Part shown: one piece after another, positions 1 to 5,044 of the stretch
How the letters are laid out: every line of letters starts with the position of its first letter
How positions within the stretch are numbered: position 1 is the first letter of the stretch
Source of the DNA: Methanobrevibacter sp.
GTDB taxonomy: Archaea; Methanobacteriota; Methanobacteria; Methanobacteriales; Methanobacteriaceae
Reading direction: 5' to 3'
DNA: 5,127 nucleotides
Assembly (NCBI GenBank): GCA_031289975.1
Contig: JAITOM010000255.1
Coordinates: 1 to 5,127, forward strand
Translations under genes and position numbers: made by a program
Notes under the pieces: model-generated
What the model saw: only the letters and a program-made list of their open reading frames with translations
Databases searched by the model: none
What the model was told of the DNA's origin: nothing

Positions 1-117
1 CAAATTTTACACGATACTGATTAAATGAATCTTCATAAAAGAAAATATAGACTCTCCTGTAGAATCGTGAAAATGATGATAAAAAATATGAAAACCTCCA
101 TACTTTTTGACACCCTC
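1..117. mobile_element. Possible end of an insertion element, partial at window edge
   Basis: The 15 bases at 103-117 (ctttttgacaccctc) match 12 of 15 positions of the right terminal repeat of the MITE at 3059-3073 (atttttcacaacctc), in the same orientation. They could be the right end of a related element extending left out of the window. An imperfect inverted pair (attttacacgat at 4-15, atcgtgaaaat at 64-74) lies inside. A 41-codon minus-strand frame (7-132) crosses the block, but it starts inside the TATA box and is not called. No target duplication can be tested because the other end is missing. Confidence 0.25.
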
Positions 118-126
118 AAAAAATCG

Positions 127-139
127 AAACATTTATATA
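127..139 (+). promoter_or_regulatory. Archaeal BRE/TATA promoter core for aroE
   Basis: AAACATTTATATA matches the methanogen BRE plus TATA pattern AAANNTTTATATA exactly. A start site about 25 nt downstream (near 160-165) would leave a leader of roughly 110 nt before ATG 277. Nothing closer to the gene looks better. The assignment comes from the motif only; no start site is visible in sequence. Confidence 0.55.
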
Positions 140-276
140 TTATTGGTTTATTATAATATATTATTACATGGATAGACATTTAATTTAAGAAATTTTTCAG
201 TTTCAAAAAAGTAAAGTTTCAGAAAAAATAATTGTCGCACAGTTTCGATTATTAAAAAAATGAAGATGTGATTAAA

Positions 277-1155
277 ATGGAAATTGATGGAAAAACAGGA
301 GTATATGGTGTAATAGGTGATCCTATAAGTCAGAGTTTTTCACCACTAATCCATAATTATGCTTTTAAATATGCAGGATTAAACTCTGTTTATTTAGCAT
401 TCAATGTAAAAGCTGGGGATACGTTAGCAGCTATTGATGGTGCGAAAGCATTAGACTTTAAAGGTCTTAGTGTGGCAATGCCACATAAAATGGCTGTTAT
501 TGAAAAATTAGATGAAATAGATCCTATGGTTAAAAAAATTGGGGCGATCAATACACTTGATTTTAAAGATAATAAAATTAAAGGTTATAATACAGATTCA
601 ACTGGAGCTGTTTCAGCTATTAAAGAAATAACAGATTTAAATGGGAAAAATGTGCTTATTGTAGGGGCTGGAGGCACATCACAAGCAATAAGTTTCCAAT
701 TATCTATTTCTGGAGTAAATAAAATAGAGATACTCAATATAAGTGTTGACATGGCTAAAAAACTGGTTAATTCTATTGAGAAATCAAATAATAATAATTT
801 AAATTTATCTTATGGTGGTTTAGATTTGATAGAGAAGTCAGTTCAAGATGCTGACATATTTATTAATGCCACTCCAGTAGGGATGTATCCTAATATAAAT
901 GAAAAACCGATAGCAAATTCTGATATTATGCATTCTGATTTGATTGTTCAGGATATTGTATATAATCCTATTAAGACCAGATTTATAAAAGAAGCTGAAA
1001 AAGCTGATGCTAAAGCGATCCCTGGAATAAAAATGCTTTTATATGAAGCCCTTGATGCCTTTAAAATATGGACTGGTGTTGAAGTACCAATTAACATAAT
1101 AGAGAAAGATGTTAATAAATACTTAAGAAAAAAAGGAACATATAATCTTTTGTGA
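277..1155 (+). CDS. aroE: Shikimate dehydrogenase (divergent active site)
   Basis: Predicted cytosolic enzyme reducing 3-dehydroshikimate to shikimate with NAD(P)H, in chorismate and aromatic amino acid synthesis. The 292 residues match the usual AroE length. Visible motifs: GDPISQSFSP (15-23 region, Ser20 and Ser22 kept), the catalytic Lys71 in SVAMPHK, AINTL (Asn92), NTD (105-107, catalytic Asp107), the Rossmann loop GAGGTS (130-135), NATPVGM (197-203), DIVYNP (226-231) and the C-terminal GIKMLL...AFKIWTG (250-267). Oddities: the family NVT is SVA here (Ala67 for Thr), the usual Gln after GxxML is Glu257, and the NADP-binding NRT is NIS (154-156). An in-frame GTG at 268 would add three residues, but GTGAT at 268-272 resembles a ribosome binding site 4 nt before ATG 277, so ATG is preferred. 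The gene stands alone, convergent with its right neighbour. Family assignment is secure; the exact substrate and cofactor are less so. Confidence 0.93.
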   Translation: MEIDGKTGVYGVIGDPISQSFSPLIHNYAFKYAGLNSVYLAFNVKAGDTLAAIDGAKALDFKGLSVAMPHKMAVIEKLDEIDPMVKKIGAINTLDFKDNKIKGYNTDSTGAVSAIKEITDLNGKNVLIVGAGGTSQAISFQLSISGVNKIEILNISVDMAKKLVNSIEKSNNNNLNLSYGGLDLIEKSVQDADIFINATPVGMYPNINEKPIANSDIMHSDLIVQDIVYNPIKTRFIKEAEKADAKAIPGIKMLLYEALDAFKIWTGVEVPINIIEKDVNKYLRKKGTYNLL

Positions 1156-1240
1156 CTATTGTCATTTTAAGTTTCTTTATATGGTCCTTATCGAAAAGTT
1201 CTTAAATTTTGAATGATAATTTTATTCATTAAATTATTTA

Positions 1241-1310
1241 ATTTTAAATATATATTTATAAAAATCTATAATTTTAAATATATATTTATAAAATTCTATA
1301 ATTTTAAATA
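1241..1310. repeat. 30-bp direct tandem repeat, about 2.3 copies
   Basis: Copies at 1241-1270 and 1271-1300 start attttaaatatatatttata and differ at one base (1264 A versus 1294 T); a partial third copy, attttaaata, follows at 1301-1310. The composition is pure A/T apart from one C per unit. It probably arose by slippage or unequal exchange. No function is visible. Confidence 0.9.
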
Positions 1311-1507
1311 ATATAAATTTATTTTAATTAATATAAATAATTTTAAATTAATATAATTTAATAATATTTATTTTAAAAAAGTTATTTATTAAGAACTCTA
1401 TCAAAATTACTATATATATTAAATTTTACAAAATTCAATTAAATATTTGTAATCAAGAATGATTTTTATTTCTTTAAATTAAATTTAAAAGATGAATACT
1501 AATATTT

Positions 1508-1559
1508 AAAAAAATAATTTGCAAAAAAATAATTTGCAAAAAAATAATTTGCAAAAAAA
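1508..1559. repeat. 15-bp tandem repeat, three perfect copies plus half
   Basis: The unit aaaaaaataatttgc occurs without mismatch at 1508-1522, 1523-1537 and 1538-1552, and its first seven A are repeated at 1553-1559. On the minus strand each unit reads gcaaattattttttt, so four T7 tracts follow one another about 75-130 nt after the stop codon of the minus-strand dehydratase gene. Confidence 0.95.
1508..1559 (-). terminator. Serial oligo-T terminator for the dehydratase gene
   Basis: Archaeal RNA polymerase terminates at oligo-T in the non-template strand. The minus strand carries four T7 tracts at 15-nt spacing here, and another T6 lies nearer the gene (the A6 at 1607-1612 on the plus strand). 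The role is inferred from known archaeal termination and the position downstream of the stop at 1636-1638. Confidence 0.45.
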
Positions 1560-1635
1560 TTTTTTGAATTAATATGATGAATTAATTATGCAGAACACCA
1601 TAATATAAAAAATATTTAATTTATTAAAACTAAGA

Positions 1636-2220
1636 TTATAAACGATTATTTTTATTTAAAAAATAATTTAACTGATCATTTATAATATTATTTATTGTAA
1701 ATTCTGTTTTAAAACCAAGTTTTTGAATTTTATTAGTATTTGAAAATAAAATTGGTACTTCAGCAGGTCTAAACCTAATTTTATCAAATTCAATAGGGAT
1801 TTTTTTTGTCCCAGAATAGATATTCAAACCTTTATCTTTTAAAGTATAACTCAAACTTTCTTCTAACATCTTATAATCAATAATGGTTTTATAAAAATTA
1901 ACATCATAAACTTTAGAATTATCAATTTCAGAAGGATCATTAATTACTTTATCACCATTAAATGTTTCAATTTTATCAATTTTTAAACCAGATTCTTTTA
2001 AACTTAATAAAATATATGTTAAAATAGAATTAGTTCTCATAGATCCTTGATTATAAACTTCTCCACTCTTTCCTTTTTCTGCTAATTTGATATAACCATT
2101 GATAATGTCTTTTATATGGGTCCAATCCCTAAAAGCATTAATATTCCCAATTTTTATCCTGTCAATCTCTTTTAATTTATATTTCATTACCTGGTTTGTG
2201 ATAACGGATGTAACAAACAT
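1636..2220 (-). CDS. GDP-mannose 4,6-dehydratase-like SDR, C-terminal part (out of frame)
   Basis: Substrate-binding half of the same enzyme, beginning MFVTSVITNQ. Family signatures are GNINAFRDWTH (25-35; compare GNLDAxRDW in GDP-mannose dehydratases) and RFRPAEVPIL...LGF (149-170; compare RPTEVD...LGW). The reconstructed full protein is 409 residues, longer than a typical 345-370-residue GDP-mannose dehydratase because of extra sequence around residues 85-145 of this part. Its ATG overlaps the upstream stop as TAATG, and GAGGT lies 3 nt before it, so translational reinitiation as a separate chain is conceivable. A C-terminal half alone lacks the nucleotide cofactor site and should be inactive by itself. 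It ends at TAA 1636-1638, and T-rich terminator candidates follow. The split is either a real frameshift or a homopolymer sequencing error. Confidence 0.8.
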   Translation of the reverse strand: MFVTSVITNQVMKYKLKEIDRIKIGNINAFRDWTHIKDIINGYIKLAEKGKSGEVYNQGSMRTNSILTYILLSLKESGLKIDKIETFNGDKVINDPSEIDNSKVYDVNFYKTIIDYKMLEESLSYTLKDKGLNIYSGTKKIPIEFDKIRFRPAEVPILFSNTNKIQKLGFKTEFTINNIINDQLNYFLNKNNRL

Positions 2221-2864
2221 TAAACCTCTACCCCCCCTTCATGATTAAATGCTCTTGAAACAACAGTATCTAAACCATAAGAATGATAATAATTTCTCAT
2301 TAAATAATCACCATAGACTTTTGAAACTGCATAAGGAGACATAGGTCTTAAAGGATCTGTTTCTTGAGTAGGTATTTCTGGAATACGAGTAGGCTCAGGA
2401 AAAACTGTGCCATACTCTTTTTTAGCATCTTCATATTGCTGTTTAGATGAAATAATTAAACCATATTCCTCACTTGAACCAGCAAATATAACTTTAGTAT
2501 CTAAATTTTTAAAAATAATAGCATCTAAAAGGTTAGAAGTCCCCATCCCATTAATTTGCTGAGTTTCGGTAGAATTTTCAAAAGAACGAGGTACAAATGA
2601 CTGAGCTCCTAGATGGAAAATAAAATCAGGATCAGATTCATCAAGAGCATTAACTATGGAAGTTATGTCTAATAAATCACCATTGATTAAATTCACATCT
2701 TCAAGAATTGATTTATCTAATAAATTCTTATATTGTGCACTATCTGATCTTCTTTTAACCAAACCAAATACATTAGAACATTTTCGAATAAATTCTTCTG
2801 CTAAATAAGATCCAACAAAACCACTAATTCCAGTGATAAAAATATTTTTATCTTTCCAATTCAT
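2220..2864 (-). CDS. GDP-mannose 4,6-dehydratase-like SDR, N-terminal part (frameshifted)
   Basis: NAD(P)-binding half of an extended short-chain dehydrogenase of the nucleotide-sugar epimerase/dehydratase class. It has the Rossmann motif GISGFVG (12-18), HLGAQS (84-89), the SSEEYG active-site segment (130-135) and the catalytic pair Tyr178/Lys182 in SPYAVSK. The segment SRAFNHEG near residue 203 is where such enzymes enter the substrate domain. The frame then runs into a stop (VEV-TAA) just after a 7-G tract at 2231-2237. One extra G gives HEGGGRGLMFVTS, which continues into the downstream frame. The start is ATG 2864; a GTG at 2873 is in frame, but GGAGTGGT at 2869-2876 serves better as ribosome binding site for ATG. 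A MITE lies 24 bp upstream. The likely role is nucleotide-sugar modification for surface glycan; the substrate cannot be fixed (GDP-mannose is the best guess). As read, the protein is truncated at 214 residues. Confidence 0.85.
   Translation of the reverse strand: MNWKDKNIFITGISGFVGSYLAEEFIRKCSNVFGLVKRRSDSAQYKNLLDKSILEDVNLINGDLLDITSIVNALDESDPDFIFHLGAQSFVPRSFENSTETQQINGMGTSNLLDAIIFKNLDTKVIFAGSSEEYGLIISSKQQYEDAKKEYGTVFPEPTRIPEIPTQETDPLRPMSPYAVSKVYGDYLMRNYYHSYGLDTVVSRAFNHEGGVEV
2231..2237 (-). other. Seven-G homopolymer at the frameshift point
   Basis: Seven consecutive G on the coding strand (C on the plus strand), striking in DNA this AT-rich, sit exactly where the dehydratase frame breaks. 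With eight G the protein reads on through HEGGGRGLMFV, matching the family spacing HEGxGRG. Candidate slipped-strand site, or assembly error. Confidence 0.85.
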
Positions 2865-2868
2865 AAAA

Positions 2869-2876
2869 ACCACTCC
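2869..2876 (-). promoter_or_regulatory. Ribosome binding site deciding the dehydratase start
   Basis: GGAGTGGT, complementary in part to the archaeal 16S 3' end, precedes ATG 2864 by 4 nt. It overlaps the alternative GTG at 2873-2871, which therefore lacks a site of its own. Confidence 0.5.
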
Positions 2877-2881
2877 ATATT

Positions 2882-2888
2882 AATATTC
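2882..2888. repeat. Left target site duplication of the MITE
   Basis: aatattc abuts the left terminal repeat and is repeated exactly at 3074-3080 after the right end. The core aatatt is palindromic, but including the C the copies are direct, as a target duplication should be. Confidence 0.75.
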
Positions 2889-2916
2889 GAGGCTGTGAAA
2901 AATTCAACTAATGAAG

Positions 2917-2928
2917 CTATAATACTTT
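2917..2928 (-). promoter_or_regulatory. Possible outward promoter in the MITE for the dehydratase gene
   Basis: On the minus strand the element reads aaagtattatag, a TATA-like box. A start site 25 nt downstream would fall near 2892-2896, at the element end, leaving a leader of about 30 nt that contains the GGAGTGGT ribosome binding site before ATG 2864. A second similar box (gagtattatac) lies near 2938-2948. Neither matches the full AAANNTTTATATA pattern. Confidence 0.3.
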
Positions 2929-2994
2929 ATTTAATATGTATAATACTCAATTCTTTAAAGCATTTTAAGGGCTTTATAAGATCAATACAACATT

Positions 2995-3008
2995 AAAAAA
3001 GGTTTTTT
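2995..3008. terminator. Bidirectional A6-GG-T6 terminator candidate inside the MITE
   Basis: aaaaaaggtttttt gives a T6 tract on both strands, next to a stem-loop at 2952-2981. For minus-strand transcription reading through from the glycosyltransferase it would act about 400 nt after that gene, insulating the dehydratase gene. Inferred from the sequence pattern alone. Confidence 0.35.
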
Positions 3009-3073
3009 ACTTATACCTACATTTGAATAAAAAGTTGGAAAAATAATTTATCAGTTTGATTTTTCACAACCTC

Positions 3074-3080
3074 AATATTC
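3074..3080. repeat. Right target site duplication of the MITE
   Basis: Second exact copy of aatattc, directly after the right terminal repeat ending at 3073; it pairs with 2882-2888. Confidence 0.75.
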
Positions 3081-3408
3081 TTTATTTGAATTAAAATTAT
3101 TTAAATTAAATTTAATAATATCAATTATTTTAATATTTATAATTTTTAATATTTATAATTGACAGCATTGTAAAAAGAGGATGGATTTTCAGATTTGAAA
3201 AATTGAAAATATATGCTAAAAATTTGATGACAGGTATATGTGCTAAATTTTTTCTATAAAATAGGCTAAAAATTTGATAACTGCTATGATCTAAATTTTT
3301 TTGCCTAAAAATCAATTTTTCAGATTCAAAATTTCCATTCTCTTTCTGCAAACCCATAAAAAATGAATTAATGTTTGTGCTATTTTAGGTTTCTAAGAAT
3401 TCAGTTTT
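3081..3408. repeat. Non-coding repeat block between MITE and glycosyltransferase
   Basis: A 50-bp imperfect tandem repeat starts gctaaaaatttgat at 3215 and again at 3265. It is enclosed by an inverted repeat, atttgaaaaattga (3193-3206) with tcaatttttcagat (3312-3325), 13 of 14 matched. A 75-codon minus-strand frame (3130-3357) spans the block, but the two repeat copies are read in different frames (YQIFS versus VIKFLA) and no ribosome binding site precedes its ATG, so I treat it as non-coding. The rest is plain AT-rich spacer. Confidence 0.6.
3358..3363 (-). terminator. T6 terminator candidate after the glycosyltransferase
   Basis: Six T on the minus strand (A6 on plus), 45 nt after the glycosyltransferase stop at 3409-3411. 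It fits archaeal oligo-T termination; no hairpin is needed or seen. Confidence 0.35.
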
Positions 3409-4542
3409 TTATATATTTTTGATGAATTTATATAGTTTAGATACAAATATTGGAAATATAATACTTATAGAGAACAATTTAATAAAAATATTTATTGTTA
3501 AGTTGAATGGAATTGAAACTGCATTTATTCTTGTTGTAATATTGTATCTTTTATAATATTTCTTGATTTTGCTTAAGAAATATTTTTGAAAATTTATATC
3601 TAAATTCGTGTTTAAATATATCTTTGTCATATCGACTGTTAACTCAGCTATAAATGGATAATTATCATTATTTTCAAATTCATTCATTATTTTTAAAAAT
3701 CCATTGAATTGTTTATTAACTAATGATTTTGTAAATTTTTGAGAAGTTGAACCACTTTTAGAGATATTTTTCGTCATTATCTTGTAAATATAACCATAAT
3801 AATCATTTAAAATAATAATATTCTTACTTTTTAAGTAATAAATGCTTGAAAAATAAACATCTTCATACAAGTCTTTTTCTGGAAATTTAATATTATTTTC
3901 AATCATTATACTTTTTTTGTAAATTTTTGTCCATATCATTGTTGGAAATCCTAAACTCATTAAAGCTGGAAATTCTTCTATTGAATTAATATTAATAGTA
4001 TTTTTAAATTTATCTAATATATGTCTATATTTTTTAGATTTATAATCAAAAATTTGTTCATATCTACAACATACACAATCTGCACTATTTAAAACCAATG
4101 TGGAATATAATTTATCACAGATATCAGGAGCATATTCATCATCTTGATCTAAAAACATTATATGATCTGCCTTTGCATATTCAATACCTATATTTCGAGG
4201 TTTAGAAGCTGTTCCACTATTTTTTTTTAAAAAAATACTTTTAATATTTTCATATTTTTTAGAGAATTCTTTTAAAATGTTTTGTGTTTTGTCATTTGAG
4301 TTATCATCAACAATAACAAGTTCAATATTTTCAAGACCTAAACTTTGAGTAATAACAGATTCAATAGCTATTTTGATGGTGTTTTCTCCATTATAAGTAG
4401 GCATTATAACACTCACTAAGGGAGTTTTAGTTTTAGTAGAGCATGTTTCATCCATTGGATTAATAATTTGCATCTTTTCTCTATTTTTACCAATTGATTC
4501 AGTAACAGAAATCGATTTATCTTCATTTTCAATTATATTCAT
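3409..4542 (-). CDS. Family 2 glycosyltransferase, surface glycan synthesis
   Basis: Predicted GT-A fold transferase moving a sugar from a nucleotide donor to a growing surface polysaccharide or glycoprotein glycan; donor and acceptor are unknown. Visible motifs in 377 residues: VSVIMPTYNGE (43-53) opening the domain, the nucleotide-binding VDD (78-80), the metal-binding DxD-type LDQDDEY (131-137) and EDVYFS (227-232), a candidate catalytic acid segment. Residues 344-374 are strongly hydrophobic with lysines at the end, suggesting a C-terminal membrane association. The first 42 residues are a polar, Ser/Thr/Lys-rich extension not needed for the fold. Met24 and Met31 are alternative starts, but GGTGGATT ends 5 nt before ATG 4542, favouring the long form. 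It lies on the same strand as the dehydratase, separated by 544 bp with a MITE and terminator candidates, so probably not the same transcript. Confidence 0.9.
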   Translation of the reverse strand: MNIIENEDKSISVTESIGKNREKMQIINPMDETCSTKTKTPLVSVIMPTYNGENTIKIAIESVITQSLGLENIELVIVDDNSNDKTQNILKEFSKKYENIKSIFLKKNSGTASKPRNIGIEYAKADHIMFLDQDDEYAPDICDKLYSTLVLNSADCVCCRYEQIFDYKSKKYRHILDKFKNTININSIEEFPALMSLGFPTMIWTKIYKKSIMIENNIKFPEKDLYEDVYFSSIYYLKSKNIIILNDYYGYIYKIMTKNISKSGSTSQKFTKSLVNKQFNGFLKIMNEFENNDNYPFIAELTVDMTKIYLNTNLDINFQKYFLSKIKKYYKRYNITTRINAVSIPFNLTINIFIKLFSISIIFPIFVSKLYKFIKNI

Positions 4543-4546
4543 AGTT

Positions 4547-4555
4547 AATCCACCA
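4547..4555 (-). promoter_or_regulatory. Ribosome binding site of the glycosyltransferase
   Basis: tGGTGGATT resembles the methanogen site GGTGATC and sits just before ATG 4542. It supports the long N-terminal form over Met24 and Met31. Confidence 0.5.
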
Positions 4556-4592
4556 CATTCATCTGAAACTCTTTTATTAACTAATATTGTTT

Positions 4593-4657
4593 GAGGCTAT
4601 TTCAAATCTAACTGATAGGATATTATTCAAATTTTTACTCAAATTTTTCACAGCCCT
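4593..4657. mobile_element. Decayed pair of element ends, related to the MITE
   Basis: gaggctatttcaaatctaactgata at 4593 onward aligns with the inverted right end of the MITE at about 19 of 27 positions, including aaatc-aactgata. At 4641-4657 the sequence aaatttttcacagccct is an inverted end of the gggctgtgaaaaattt kind. The two face each other across 65 bp. No clear target duplication remains. It lies in the glycosyltransferase leader. Confidence 0.35.
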
Positions 4658-4660
4658 ATT

Positions 4661-4669
4661 TTTATAATA
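4661..4669 (-). promoter_or_regulatory. Possible TATA box for the glycosyltransferase
   Basis: The minus strand reads tattataaa; a start 25 nt on would give a leader of about 95 nt. This is a weak match in AT-rich DNA. A perfect AAACATTTATATA core exists further up at 4854-4866, but it would imply a leader near 290 nt. Confidence 0.25.
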
Positions 4670-4820
4670 CTCTGTTATTATTTTAATATAATTAACCTCA
4701 ACCTCTTTAATTTTCAATTTTTGTAATTAAAAAGCTATTAACTTCAATTGAATGTAAAAAAAAAGATTTTTAGCTATACATAACCCTAATTGGAACCAGA
4801 AATTCGGAAAAAGTACCTTA

Positions 4821-4895
4821 TCAAGCTTTTAGGAGTTTTTCATCATGTACAACTATATAAATGTTTATTTTGGTTTTATAGCAATTTTTACTCAT
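4821..4895 (-). pseudogene. Probable 5' remnant of a broken gene (24 codons)
   Basis: The frame begins at ATG 4895 with a strong AGGTGA (4899-4904) 3 nt upstream, better than most sites in this window, and encodes MSKNCYKTKINIYIVVHDEKLLKA before TGA-TAA. The segment INIYIVVHDE looks like the first beta strand of a Rossmann or GT-A type protein. After a frame change the same strand continues with LDKVLFPNFWFQLG, which resembles further coding sequence, and then degenerates. I infer the start of a former glycan gene broken by frameshift or by an element. No family can be named. It could also be chance, given the short length. Confidence 0.35.
4854..4866 (-). promoter_or_regulatory. AAACATTTATATA core, promoter or coincidental coding match
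   Basis: The minus strand carries the same 13 bases as the aroE promoter core. It could drive the glycosyltransferase through a long leader. However, it falls inside a short frame with a good ribosome binding site, where it reads codons for I-N-I-Y-I, so the match may be incidental. Confidence 0.3.
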
Positions 4896-4921
4896 TATTC
4901 ACCTATTGGAGATATAAATTA

Positions 4922-5044
4922 TCATTGATTTAAAATATCTTTATACATTTTTAGTTGTAGTTTTGCTAATTTTTTATAAGAATTATTTTTAAAATAAAGA
5001 TTTTCTTGATTATAGTGATGTAAAAAATGTTTGTAAGTAATCAT
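4922..5044 (-). CDS. Small hypothetical frame or gene remnant, 40 residues
   Basis: ATG 5044 to TGA 4922-4924 gives a basic, probably helical peptide (MITYKHFLHHYNQENLYFKN, then NSYKKLAKLQLKMYKDILNQ) with plausible amino acid composition. No ribosome binding site precedes it, but a TATA-like tttataaaa lies about 28 nt before the ATG, so a leaderless transcript is possible. Its stop is 26 nt before the ATG of the next minus-strand remnant, an operon-like spacing. The sequence to the right is almost pure A/T with an in-frame stop, so it is not obviously the tail of a longer gene. I do not recognise it. Confidence 0.25.
   Translation of the reverse strand: MITYKHFLHHYNQENLYFKNNSYKKLAKLQLKMYKDILNQ

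Larger units (their letters stand above)
1156..1635. other. Non-coding AT-rich gap between convergent genes
   Basis: This 480-bp stretch separates the 3' ends of aroE (+) and the split dehydratase gene (-). It is almost pure A+T, and I see no supportable gene on either strand. It holds two tandem repeats (1241-1310 and 1508-1559, listed separately) and a palindrome-like A7T6 run at 1553-1565. No convincing dedicated terminator for aroE stands out; termination could occur at any of several T-rich stretches. Confidence 0.8.
2889..3073. mobile_element. 185-bp MITE-like element with TIRs and 7-bp duplication
   Basis: The left end gaggctgtgaaaaat (2889-2903) and the inverted right end (3073-3059, gaggttgtgaaaaat) match at 14 of 15 positions, and at about 22 of 27 when extended. 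The element is flanked directly by the exact 7-bp repeat aatattc at 2882-2888 and 3074-3080, as expected of a transposition target duplication. It has no coding capacity. Inside are a hairpin (tctttaaagc 2952-2961 with gctttataaga 2971-2981) and an A6-GG-T6 palindrome (2995-3008). Ends of the GAGGCTGTGAAAAA kind are common on DDE-transposase insertion sequences, so it was probably mobilised in trans by such an element; the parent is not in the window. Confidence 0.8.

Noticed and set aside
7..132. 41-codon minus-strand frame starting MFRFFEGVKKYGG
   Set aside because: Its ATG overlaps the TATA box of the aroE promoter, no ribosome binding site precedes it, and it ends near the window edge. 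It may be part of an element but is not supportable as a gene.
268..276. GTG 268 as the aroE start
   Set aside because: GTGAT at 268-272 works better as the ribosome binding site for ATG 277, and the shorter form matches the usual family N-terminus.
1198..1396. 8-bp inverted repeat gttcttaa / ttaagaac as ends of an element
   Set aside because: It is too short and AT-rich across about 190 bp, with no flanking duplication; chance is sufficient.
1156..1635. CRISPR array from the repeats in the convergent gap
   Set aside because: The repeats are contiguous tandem units without unique spacers and are almost pure A/T.
3130..3357. 75-codon minus-strand reading frame
   Set aside because: It has no ribosome binding site, crosses a tandem repeat whose two copies are read in different frames, and has low-complexity AT-driven composition.
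4845..4928. 27-codon plus-strand frame (MYNYINVYFGF) with AGGAG at 4831-4835
   Set aside because: It is opposite the better-supported minus-strand start at 4895, with 9-nt spacing, no promoter and no recognisable content.
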